Below are positions 56,888-64,000 of a stretch of DNA of 64,000 bases, one piece after another (within the stretch, counting starts at the first letter, position 1; the number at the start of each line of letters is the position of its first letter). The notes under the pieces were generated by a model, which was not told the DNA's origin, ran no database searches, and was given only the letters and a program-made list of their open reading frames with translations. Source of the stretch: a candidate division Zixibacteria bacterium SM23_81 (lineage in GTDB: Bacteria > SM23-81). The stretch spans positions 24,976 through 88,975 of the forward strand of contig LJUY01000009.1 of assembly GCA_001304015.1 (NCBI GenBank), in the 5' to 3' direction. The position numbers and the translations under genes were made by a program.

Positions 56888-58225
56888 TCACGTTCCCGCC
56901 ACGGTCATCCGGGACACCCGAAAGCTAGGGCAACATATCCGTCCGTTAAACTCCAAATCGTCACCTACGGCATCAATAGAGCTCAGAATCTCCACAAGAT
57001 TCCCCGCGATGGTCACTTGGGCTACTGGTTTGGTCAGCTCCCCATTTTCGATCCAGCGACCGAAAGCTCCCGCGGAATAACTACCGGTGGTGGTGTTCGC
57101 GCCAAATCCTATGGTTTCGGCGACATACAGTCCCTTCTCCAATCCCCTGATCAGCTCATCGTGGGGCGTGGAGCCCTTGAACATATAGAAGTTTGTAGCC
57201 CCAATACCGGGAAGGTTACCGTAGGATCCCCGGATTCCATTGCCCGTGGAAACGGCGCCAGCCTTGCGGGCACCGTAAGTGTCATATAAGAAAGCTTTCA
57301 GTATGCCCTGGTCAACTACCATTTTGCGCCGCGTGGCGATGCCCTCGCCGTCGACGGGCGCTGAGCCCAGACCCTGCAACAGGGTGCCGTCATCCTCTAT
57401 AGTAACCAACTTGGAGGCAACGGATTTGCCCAGCATGTCGGCTAAAAAGGAGTTGCCCATATGAACCTCTTTGCCGTTGACGGCTCTGGCTAAGCCACCG
57501 ATCAGTCCCCTGCCCGCGCGGCAATCGAAGACCACTGGAACCTCCTGGCTGGGAACAGGTTCCCCGCCTACTAAGGAAACAGCCAACCGACCTGCCCTTT
57601 GAGCCATCTGCTGGGGCAACTTCAGGTTTCGATAGGCTCTGCGGTGACAATCGTCCGACCCGTCTTTTTTGTGCTCGCCTTTGGTGGCCACTACAGAGAC
57701 ACTGGTGGAAAATTTCGTCTCCTCATAGGAGTGCAACAGACCATTGTTGTTGGCGATGGTCACCGCACGATGGACGTCTGTGTAAGAAGCCCCATTTGAC
57801 AAAGTGATGATGGGGCTATACTCCATGGCCAGTCTTTCGGTCTCCATGATCCTGGCTAATTTTTTGTCCAGCTCGATGGAGACGACGCTTTGGTCCACCA
57901 CCGACCGAGCCGTTACCTCCCCCTTGTTCTCGGGGAGCCCGTGAGCCGGGTCCGGACCAGCCATCTTGGCAAGTTCCACTGCTTTTTGGGCCATTGGCTT
58001 TAGGGCTTCCTGAGAGACATCGGCAGTGTCCACAAAGGCCATGCGCTGCCCGACATAAACTCGCAGGCCCATTCCTTGAAAGCTCTCCTTTTTCACATAC
58101 TCTATCTTTTGTTGGCGCACCTCGATCCTCAACCTGCTGCCGTTTTCCAGAAATACCTCGGCTTGGGTGGCTCCCTGTCCCGCCAGCATGTCCAGCATCT
58201 TGGCGGCTGTTTTCTCCAAGTTCAA
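56888..58225 (-). CDS. TldE/PmbA-family protein
   Basis: 445 residues, TTG start with GGAGGTG upstream. It matches the metal-free partner of the TldD/TldE metalloprotease: ARSVVDQSVVSIELDKKLA, SLVGGEPVPSQEVPVVFDCRAGRGLIGGL and the C-terminal GRWIENGELTKPVAQVTIAG. It lacks the HExxxH motif, as TldE does. No signal peptide. Together with the gene at 58279 (53-base gap) it forms a TldDE heterodimer that processes peptides such as microcins or toxins in known bacteria; its substrate here is unknown. Confidence 0.87.
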   Translation of the reverse strand: MNLEKTAAKMLDMLAGQGATQAEVFLENGSRLRIEVRQQKIEYVKKESFQGMGLRVYVGQRMAFVDTADVSQEALKPMAQKAVELAKMAGPDPAHGLPENKGEVTARSVVDQSVVSIELDKKLARIMETERLAMEYSPIITLSNGASYTDVHRAVTIANNNGLLHSYEETKFSTSVSVVATKGEHKKDGSDDCHRRAYRNLKLPQQMAQRAGRLAVSLVGGEPVPSQEVPVVFDCRAGRGLIGGLARAVNGKEVHMGNSFLADMLGKSVASKLVTIEDDGTLLQGLGSAPVDGEGIATRRKMVVDQGILKAFLYDTYGARKAGAVSTGNGIRGSYGNLPGIGATNFYMFKGSTPHDELIRGLEKGLYVAETIGFGANTTTGSYSAGAFGRWIENGELTKPVAQVTIAGNLVEILSSIDAVGDDLEFNGRICCPSFRVSRMTVAGT

Positions 58226-58278
58226 AGCTCACCTCCGCGTAAACATCGCTTTTTCACCGATGTGATCATTCTCTCTTT

Positions 58279-59790
58279 TTACGCCCTCGTGCCACCCACG
58301 GTGATCTTGCCGATACGTAAGGTGGGCTCACCGCTGGTGACGGGAACCCACTGCCCTTTGCCACAGGTACCTGGAGCAAAATCCAGGTCATCGGCCACCA
58401 TATCGATGGTCTGGAGGACCTCGGGACCGCTGCCGATGAGGGTAGCCCCTTTCACCGGTTTGGTGATCTCGCCATTCTCGATGAGATAGGCCTCGCGGAC
58501 CGTAAAGGTGAAGCTCCCGGAAGTGGTGTCCACCACCCCACCGACGAATCCTTTAGCGTACAAACCTTTTCGGGTAGCAGCAAACACCTCCTCGGGTTTG
58601 GACTGGCCGTTTAGTAAGTAGGTGTTGGTCATCCGCACCAGAGGGTAATGCTTGAAAGATTGCCGCCGACCATTGCCCGTGGATTTGGCACCCAGCTGCT
58701 TGGCCGTGAGACTATCGTACATGTATCCTTTGAGAACTCCCTTTTCGATGAGCATTTTCTTCTGGGACGGCGTCCCCTCATCGTCCACGTTGAAGGATCC
58801 CCGAAGATTGGGCACGGTGGCATCGTCCACCAGAGTGACCAGCTCGGAGCCCACCCTCTGATGCACTTTGCCTGTATAAAACGAGGTTCCCCGTTGAATG
58901 CCGTCGGCCTCCAGCCCGTGGCCCACAGCTTCGTGGAATAACACCCCACCCCAGCCATTGGAGACCACCACCGGCATCTGACCGGCGGGCGCCTCCTGGG
59001 CCGACAGCATGTTCACCGCCTCTTGGGCGGCGCCCCTGCTCGCCTTCTCGGCAGCATTCTCGTCGAATAGCTCGAAACCACTGTGTGCGCTGATTCGCCG
59101 GCGACCACGATGCCTTCTTGAACCTTCGGTAGCCAGGGCGTTGACGATAAAATAGATCAGAGGCTGCGTATCTTCCACCCAGACACCTTGGGAATTTGCG
59201 ATGGCGATGTCTTTGATTTCCTCAAGATAGGTGATGCTCACCTGGCTGATTCTGCCATCGAGGGATCGAGCTGCATCATTAGCTCTCTCCATCACCTCAA
59301 GCCTCTGGTTCTCGCCCACCGTTTCCAAAGGAATCCTGGCAGGTATCAGATCGGAAACCGTACCCCGAGAAACGGGAACTGGGGTCGTTTTACCACCAGA
59401 GCGAGCCACAAAAGCCGCTGTGCGGGCCGCCTCGCGCAGCTTCTCAGGAGCGAGATCCTCAGAATAGGCATATCCTGTGGCATCTCCAGCGATGACTCGC
59501 ACTCCCACACCCCGATCCATCCCCAGCTGAATTGATGTAATTCGGTTCTCCTCCATGAGTATGTTGCGTCTCAGCCTGCGCTCAAGGTAGACGTCGGCAA
59601 AATCACCGCCATCCTCAAGGGCCTGGCGAAGCAACTTGTCCAGATCTTCCTTTCCCAGACCAAAAAGAGGCTTCAAATCGACCTCCAATCCCAAGCCCGC
59701 AGCGGTATGCAGAGTATTCAGGAGAAGGGGAGAGACCATGATTAAGCCGGCACTGCGAGCGCCTTGTTTTAAAAAATCCCTTCTTTTCAT
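58279..59790 (-). CDS. tldD: TldD-family metallopeptidase with Tat signal peptide
   Basis: 503 residues, GGAGG five bases before ATG. The N-terminus MKRRDFLKQGARSAGLIMVS is a twin-arginine signal. Metal motif HEAVGH at 286-291 in WGGVLFHEAVGHG and the conserved Cys near the C-terminus (FAPGTCGKGQ) give the zinc site of TldD; DRGVGVRVIAGDATGYAYSE marks the N-terminal domain. E. coli TldD is cytoplasmic; a Tat signal would place this one across the inner membrane, separated from the TldE-like partner downstream, which lacks a signal. That mismatch is the odd point. Confidence 0.88.
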   Translation of the reverse strand: MKRRDFLKQGARSAGLIMVSPLLLNTLHTAAGLGLEVDLKPLFGLGKEDLDKLLRQALEDGGDFADVYLERRLRRNILMEENRITSIQLGMDRGVGVRVIAGDATGYAYSEDLAPEKLREAARTAAFVARSGGKTTPVPVSRGTVSDLIPARIPLETVGENQRLEVMERANDAARSLDGRISQVSITYLEEIKDIAIANSQGVWVEDTQPLIYFIVNALATEGSRRHRGRRRISAHSGFELFDENAAEKASRGAAQEAVNMLSAQEAPAGQMPVVVSNGWGGVLFHEAVGHGLEADGIQRGTSFYTGKVHQRVGSELVTLVDDATVPNLRGSFNVDDEGTPSQKKMLIEKGVLKGYMYDSLTAKQLGAKSTGNGRRQSFKHYPLVRMTNTYLLNGQSKPEEVFAATRKGLYAKGFVGGVVDTTSGSFTFTVREAYLIENGEITKPVKGATLIGSGPEVLQTIDMVADDLDFAPGTCGKGQWVPVTSGEPTLRIGKITVGGTRA

Positions 59791-59813
59791 CTATACCTCC
59801 GTCTGCAGGGCCA

Positions 59814-60677
59814 TCAGACCTCTCTTTCTGGAAACCAGCTCCATCGACGAAAGGTCATCACAAATACGTATATCACATGACATTCCACAGCAAAGGGCAG
59901 AAAGCCCAGAAAGCCCCCCAGGGGCATCTCGAAGATCTTAGGACCAAACGCAAAAGGAACGGCATAGATCCACTTGGTGCCAGCCCAGTAGTTCCAGAAC
60001 TCCCATAAAATACCACAGATGATGCCCGAAGCAAAAAGCACTATCCATCGCGACAGATCTCCGCGTTCCAGATCGTCCAAAAGGGACCATCCTCCCCGGA
60101 GGGAGTTGATGGGGTCGAGAAGAAATATAAAGCCCAGCCAAATGGGAGTAATCAGGTATCTGGCTATTGAGAAAGGCAAAAGAGCAGGAATCGTCAAACA
60201 CAGGGCTCCCAAGACGATCAGGGTCCAGCGAAACCCGGGGCTGACCGAAACCCTGGGAACAGCCACCCTGGGAAATCCCAAAACCTCCAACAGCCGGGCG
60301 GTCAAAAGGATGGCCGGCAGTATGGTGGCAAAAGCCCAAGCATAGCCCAGGCATCTGGCCCATAGTTGCTCTGGAAGCCCGCTGTAATGCCAATTTCTAA
60401 TGAACAAATTGTAGAACTCAAAGATCAGCCAAAAGATCAGCGAGAAAAAGAGCATGAGCAGAAACTCTCCCCGGCGGCGGCTGATCAATGATCGTCCCTG
60501 AATCCTATAAATGATACCGTCGATGAGCAGGATGTAGCCCGACCAGACGATAGCGGTAAAATAAGTATGGACGGGTTCCACCTGGATAAACATGAGAATC
60601 TCGGCCACCAAGATGATGGCCAAACCCACGTATCCATAAGCTGGGAGTCTCTGTTTCCTATTGCGGACGCAGTCCAA
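59814..60677 (-). CDS. Polytopic membrane protein of unknown function
   Basis: 287 residues, TTG start with AGGAG about ten bases upstream, so the start is uncertain. About eight hydrophobic helices, e.g. YVGLAIILVAEILMFIQV, FTAIVWSGYILLIDGIIY, LLMLFFSLIFWLIFEFYNL, and paired Trp/Gly loops (ILWEFWNYWAGTKWIYAVPF). No family is recognised. It ends 23 bases before the TldD gene. Confidence 0.7.
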   Translation of the reverse strand: MDCVRNRKQRLPAYGYVGLAIILVAEILMFIQVEPVHTYFTAIVWSGYILLIDGIIYRIQGRSLISRRRGEFLLMLFFSLIFWLIFEFYNLFIRNWHYSGLPEQLWARCLGYAWAFATILPAILLTARLLEVLGFPRVAVPRVSVSPGFRWTLIVLGALCLTIPALLPFSIARYLITPIWLGFIFLLDPINSLRGGWSLLDDLERGDLSRWIVLFASGIICGILWEFWNYWAGTKWIYAVPFAFGPKIFEMPLGGFLGFLPFAVECHVIYVFVMTFRRWSWFPEREV

Positions 60678-60829
60678 AGGTCACCAGCTCCTGAGAAAAA
60701 CGACTTTCATTATTGAGGAAATCCTCTAGACGTCTCTATCATGGATAGCGAACAGAAGATTTCTGGTCTCACGAATGGTGTGGTCCAGATCACCTTGCGG
60801 GGCGGGAATAGGCAAGGAAAAGGGACCAT

Positions 60830-62731
60830 CTAGTCCCGCATCACGCAAGATGCCAGGGTTTCCCGCAATTCTCGGAGCACTTGCCGTAATTTGGCAGCCT
60901 CGAGACCAACACCGTCCTTAGTCAGTTGGATGAGCAACACGGTGGCTTCCTCTCGTTCCACTTTGCTCATAGTCACTTCGTAATCGCTCAGGATGCCCAA
61001 ACATCCTGTGAAGGCCGGGGATTTGGGATCAAAGCCAATGCAGATCAGGGTGGACATTCGCTCGCCAGCACCTTTGCCAAACCTCACGTTTTTTCCCTCG
61101 ATATAAAAGGGAGCCTGGGATTTCGCCAGACGCCGCAGGGAGCGGATGCCCATGCGAATTTGTTGGACCAGCTCCTCCACCGAAGCGCTGACTCTGTAAA
61201 AATCCTCCAGTCTATAGTAAAACTCTCGAACCAAATCCTCTCTGGTTCTTCTGAAATGCTCCCTCACCTCACCCAGCTTCTTGGTCTCCAGGATGCGAAT
61301 GCCTTCGTCGAAATCCCGAAACTGTCCGATGACCTGGCCCAATTGATCTTTAATATTTTCGTAGATCCTCTGCCGGTCGGCAAAGACATCCAGGTCAGCC
61401 CGCACATTGATGATGTTAATTCCCTCATCCCCCATGATCCGAGGAGGATTCGTCGAAAGGACGCTGAGCCCGGAAACGCTGTCAAGCGCCTCAACGCATT
61501 TAAGAATATCTCTCTCCTGGGTAGGCCTGGTCCCCGAAAGGATGATAATAATCTTGAACTCCAGAAAAAAATCGGTGGCTTTGCCCACGCTAAGGTACAC
61601 CTGTGGGATATTGGAACTGCGGAACTCCTTCAACAGAAAGGGGATGATGGCTCGCGCATAGTGTTCGAAGCCGCCGGTAGCCTCCGTCCACTTGGCCCTT
61701 TGGAACTTTTTGCTGGTGGCCATCTGGAGCAGAGCCTTACGAATATGTCGGATCTGCTCCCTGGAAAGAGCCCGGTCTCGCTTATCGGTAATCTCCAGGC
61801 GATACACGGTGATTCCATCAGGCGTGGTGAACTCTTTGTTGAATTTGCGCTTAAAGCCTGGTACGGCATGTTCAATGGCGTCCAGGCAATCGTTCAAGGA
61901 GATTTCCCGATCGTATCCGGCCAAGGTGATGCCCGTCAAGTGCTCGCGGACCGTCTTCAGGTTTTTAATCCGAACCTGAGGTCGACCACCACTCTCCCTC
62001 ACCCGTTGCAGAAAATGATAATTTGTGATGATCTGCTCCACCAGATCTTTGATGTCTCTTTCGTGAATATACTCCTCGGGCCGGCTGGCGAAGAACATCA
62101 CCACCTCACCCCGCCGGCCCAGAAGTGCCTCTAGATCCTCCGGAGGACACTGCTTCTCGATGGCCTCGATGACCCTGCTATATGTCTCCAAGCGCCGACT
62201 TTCCCGAGCAATAAGATAAGCCTTGGCCAAGCTACCAATGCTAGCTTTGGATAGGGCCTCCACAAGGCTATCTTTCTCTTGGGACAACCGATTTAGCTCC
62301 TCTGCGGTTGTCACCACCACGGCCATGATCACCACGCCCAGTTGTTGACCCCTCTGTTCCACAACCATCCCCTTGGCGAAGTCGACATTCCAGCCCCTCT
62401 GATGAAGCACGCCGATACAACTGTCGGACATGCCGGGCCAATCTGAGCCCAGGACCCCGAAGCTCACCGTGGTCGGGAAGGATCCTGTCTCTTCTATTCG
62501 GGAGACATAGACCACCGTTTTCTGATCCTTTACCTTACGCCATTTCTCCATCAGCCCGACGAATATGGCCTGTTCCTGGCTTATAGGAAAGATGTGACGT
62601 GCGCCGCGAAGAGCCTCCAGGTATTGGACGAGTCTTCCTGGAGGGACGTGAATTTTTTCCTTCAGCAAATTATTGCGCAAGGCCTGAGACATGGCCCGAC
62701 GCTTCTGGCCTTTTCTTTTGGAAGTGGTCAT
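60830..62731 (-). CDS. Large protein with N-terminal ACT-like domain, function unknown
   Basis: 633 residues; GAGGGGACG before ATG. Residues ~70-140 (PTTVSFGVLGSDWPGMSDSCIGVL...VVEQRGQQLGVVIMAVVV) resemble an ACT domain of the kind in NAD-glutamate dehydrogenases and GlnD. The middle is rich in helices and basic residues, and a second small-molecule-binding-like segment (FTGCLGILSDYEVTMSKVER) lies near the C-terminus. No catalytic motif is evident. A nutrient-sensing regulator is possible but unproved. It is flanked by the DUF4159 and membrane-protein genes on the same strand. Confidence 0.7.
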   Translation of the reverse strand: MTTSKRKGQKRRAMSQALRNNLLKEKIHVPPGRLVQYLEALRGARHIFPISQEQAIFVGLMEKWRKVKDQKTVVYVSRIEETGSFPTTVSFGVLGSDWPGMSDSCIGVLHQRGWNVDFAKGMVVEQRGQQLGVVIMAVVVTTAEELNRLSQEKDSLVEALSKASIGSLAKAYLIARESRRLETYSRVIEAIEKQCPPEDLEALLGRRGEVVMFFASRPEEYIHERDIKDLVEQIITNYHFLQRVRESGGRPQVRIKNLKTVREHLTGITLAGYDREISLNDCLDAIEHAVPGFKRKFNKEFTTPDGITVYRLEITDKRDRALSREQIRHIRKALLQMATSKKFQRAKWTEATGGFEHYARAIIPFLLKEFRSSNIPQVYLSVGKATDFFLEFKIIIILSGTRPTQERDILKCVEALDSVSGLSVLSTNPPRIMGDEGINIINVRADLDVFADRQRIYENIKDQLGQVIGQFRDFDEGIRILETKKLGEVREHFRRTREDLVREFYYRLEDFYRVSASVEELVQQIRMGIRSLRRLAKSQAPFYIEGKNVRFGKGAGERMSTLICIGFDPKSPAFTGCLGILSDYEVTMSKVEREEATVLLIQLTKDGVGLEAAKLRQVLRELRETLASCVMRD

Positions 62732-62777
62732 CGTCCCCTCAACTTCTTACGTGTTGAAAGGAAATCCTCTTATTTTC

Positions 62778-63479
62778 TCAGTGCAGCAAAGCATAGGCGA
62801 GGATGTTGAGTCCCATTCTGAATGCCTGTTCCCTGGTTTCTGGAGGGTCCTTGTGAACCTCTGGATCAGCCCAGCCGTCGCTGATATTGGTCTCGTATGT
62901 GTAGAAGAGAACCAATCTGCCCTTATGAAAAAGGCCAAATCCCTGTGGGGCTTTGCCATCATGTTCGTGGACTTTGGGCAATCCGGAGGGAAAATCGTAA
63001 AGGATGTGATAGATGGGATGGTTGAACGGGAGTTCTGTCAGATTATGTTCCGGAAAAACCCTTTTGATTTCCCGTCGAAAGGCCTTATCCATCCCATAAT
63101 CGTCATCGGCGTAAAGGAAGCCGCCCTCAGAGAGATATTGGCGTAACCTCTGGATTTCTTCCTCACTGAACCTGATGTTACCATGGCCAGTCATAAAGAG
63201 GAATGGATGCTGAAACAGCTCTGGATCCGCAAGCTCCAGAATCTTCTCCTCCTCCACAACCTCTATGCCGGTTCTCTTGTTGATCTCACGCATCAGGTTG
63301 GGGATGATGGACCGGTCGTTGTACCAATCGCCTCCACCACCATATTTCAATCGGGCCACCACCAGCTTGTAGCCATGGTTCTCGCTCTGAGCTTGAGTAT
63401 CAGGGCAAGCCGCACCCAGCAGGACCACGAGACTGAGGAAAAAAATCCCAGCCCATTGGCCGTAAAATCGCTGGCACAT
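62778..63479 (-). CDS. DUF4159 domain lipoprotein
   Basis: 233 residues, GAGGAA eight bases before ATG. Signal FFLSLVVLLGAAC gives a lipobox. The rest is a DUF4159 domain: VARLKYGGGGDWYNDRS, FLFMTGHGNIRFSEEE, LSEGGFLYADDDYG and the C-terminal FRMGLNILAYALLH. DUF4159 proteins are linked with MoxR/VWA clusters of unknown role; no such neighbours are seen. It starts 192 bases after the stop of the outer-membrane gene upstream. Confidence 0.88.
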   Translation of the reverse strand: MCQRFYGQWAGIFFLSLVVLLGAACPDTQAQSENHGYKLVVARLKYGGGGDWYNDRSIIPNLMREINKRTGIEVVEEEKILELADPELFQHPFLFMTGHGNIRFSEEEIQRLRQYLSEGGFLYADDDYGMDKAFRREIKRVFPEHNLTELPFNHPIYHILYDFPSGLPKVHEHDGKAPQGFGLFHKGRLVLFYTYETNISDGWADPEVHKDPPETREQAFRMGLNILAYALLH

Positions 63480-63613
63480 GGCACCAATTCCTCAAGCTTC
63501 TGGGTGTAATGAGATCGCTATTTCCATCTCGTCTGCTTTGCTCCCTGCCTAACTTTAAAAAATCCCTGGGCCTTTGTCAAGATAAAATCTGCATCCGGGG
63601 AAATACAAAAAGA

Positions 63614-63635
63614 CCGCGCCCTTCTGAAGGCGCGG
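63614..63635 (-). terminator. Rho-independent terminator
   Basis: On the minus strand a 7-bp CCGCGCC/GGCGCGG stem with an 8-base loop is followed by TCTTTTTGTATTT. It ends the outer-membrane gene at 63672. Confidence 0.85.
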
Positions 63636-63671
63636 CCCCATCTTGACATAGGTGCCATGAAACCTCACATT

Positions 63672-64000
63672 CTAAGGAAGCCGATAGCTTAGGGAACACG
63701 ACAGGAGACTGGTGGTAAAGTCGTCCTCCTTGTGTTTGTGCCATTCTGGATCGTGATCGGCGAACAAATCAAGGCTGATCTCATCGGTGAGGCGATAGGT
63801 TAATAAGAGAGTGGGGTGAAAATAGGTATAGCCACTGTAAAAACTCTCCTCGTGGGTCTCCTCATAGTTCCGGAATCCCAACTCGATGGTCAGACTGGCC
63901 CATAGCCGGCCTGTTCCGCTATAATCCACTCCCAGTTCAATGCCCATCTGGTCATATGTCTCGCCGATGGAGGTGCCTGCCGCCTTGGAGCGGTTATAGG
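63672..64000 (-). CDS. Outer-membrane beta-barrel protein, C-terminal end (partial)
   Basis: The frame is open to the right window edge, so only the last ~110 residues are present. Alternating hydrophobic strands (GRLWASLTIELGFRNY, YTYFHPTLLLTYRLTDEISL, TSLLSCSLSYRLP) indicate a beta-barrel of the outer-membrane kind. A Met at 63947 is probably internal. The family cannot be named. It is followed by a terminator. Confidence 0.7.
   Translation of the reverse strand, partial: YNRSKAAGTSIGETYDQMGIELGVDYSGTGRLWASLTIELGFRNYEETHEESFYSGYTYFHPTLLLTYRLTDEISLDLFADHDPEWHKHKEDDFTTSLLSCSLSYRLP

Noticed and set aside
60726-60848. Minus-strand frame of about 40 codons (TTG start, ending AIHDRDV) after the 633-residue gene.
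   Set aside because: The residue pattern looks protein-like, but the start is weak, no ribosome site is visible, and it overlaps the end of the larger gene.
60926-62134. 402-codon plus-strand open frame.
   Set aside because: Antisense shadow of the 633-residue gene; no ribosome site or recognisable motif.

Overview
The window is a gene-dense bacterial chromosome segment from a Gram-negative, probably uncultured lineage. Two large secreted proteins end in the NYPNPFN...KMVLLR type of C-terminal tail seen in type IX-secreted proteins and widespread in the FCB group and related candidate phyla (KSB1, Zixibacteria, Marinimicrobia-like). Lipoproteins, an outer-membrane barrel fragment, ECF sigma/anti-sigma factors and many Ser/Thr kinases with TPR tails fit that picture. 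The phylum is an inference from gene content; no rRNA or classic marker is present apart from ligA.

Layout. 1-3.4 kb (+): end of a pterin-binding methyltransferase, a class II aldolase-like protein that has lost its active-site residues, a thymidylate synthase-like protein and a GlcD-type flavoprotein. 3.5-7.5 kb (+): ECF sigma factor, zinc-finger anti-sigma factor and a VIT/von Willebrand A surface protein. 7.7-11 kb (+): SixA-like phosphatase, an alpha/alpha-toroid protein behind a textbook sigma-54 promoter, and a LiaI/LiaF-like membrane protein. 11.2-17.2 kb (+): a visibly AT-rich nucleotide-sugar island (SDR epimerase, two DegT aminotransferases, NeuD acyltransferase, UDP-galactopyranose-mutase-like flavoprotein, EamA/ArnE-like small transporter) that looks transferred.

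17.4-31 kb (-): one long run of closely spaced genes, read from C25 gingipain-like peptidase, PAP2 phosphatase, M3-like lipoprotein peptidase and iron alcohol dehydrogenase into an amino-acid-dehydrogenase-like complex (2Fe-2S/FAD/NAD subunit, ferredoxin, BFD protein, DAO-type subunit), with ligA sitting inside it, then a HAD phosphatase and a terminator. 31-41 kb (-): CoA-disulfide-reductase-like protein, beta-helix secreted protein, a REP-associated transposase (RAYT) with its palindromes, sodium symporter, B12/radical SAM protein and an S9 prolyl oligopeptidase, separated by unusually repeat-rich spacers. 41.5-56 kb (-): five tandem paralogous Ser/Thr kinases with TolB/FlgO-like and TPR modules. 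56-64 kb (-): small lipoprotein, a TldE/TldD pair (TldD with a Tat signal), membrane protein, a 633-residue protein of unknown function, a DUF4159 lipoprotein and the end of an outer-membrane protein.

The most unusual structures are the intergenic DNA families (a ~150-bp GGATTC/GAATCC hairpin repeat next to kinase genes, a 12-unit heptamer array touching a start codon, REP palindromes including one that makes up exactly ten codons of the RAYT gene), the tandem kinase cluster, and the catalytically dismantled aldolase beside a thymidylate synthase homologue. No tRNA, rRNA or CRISPR array was seen.
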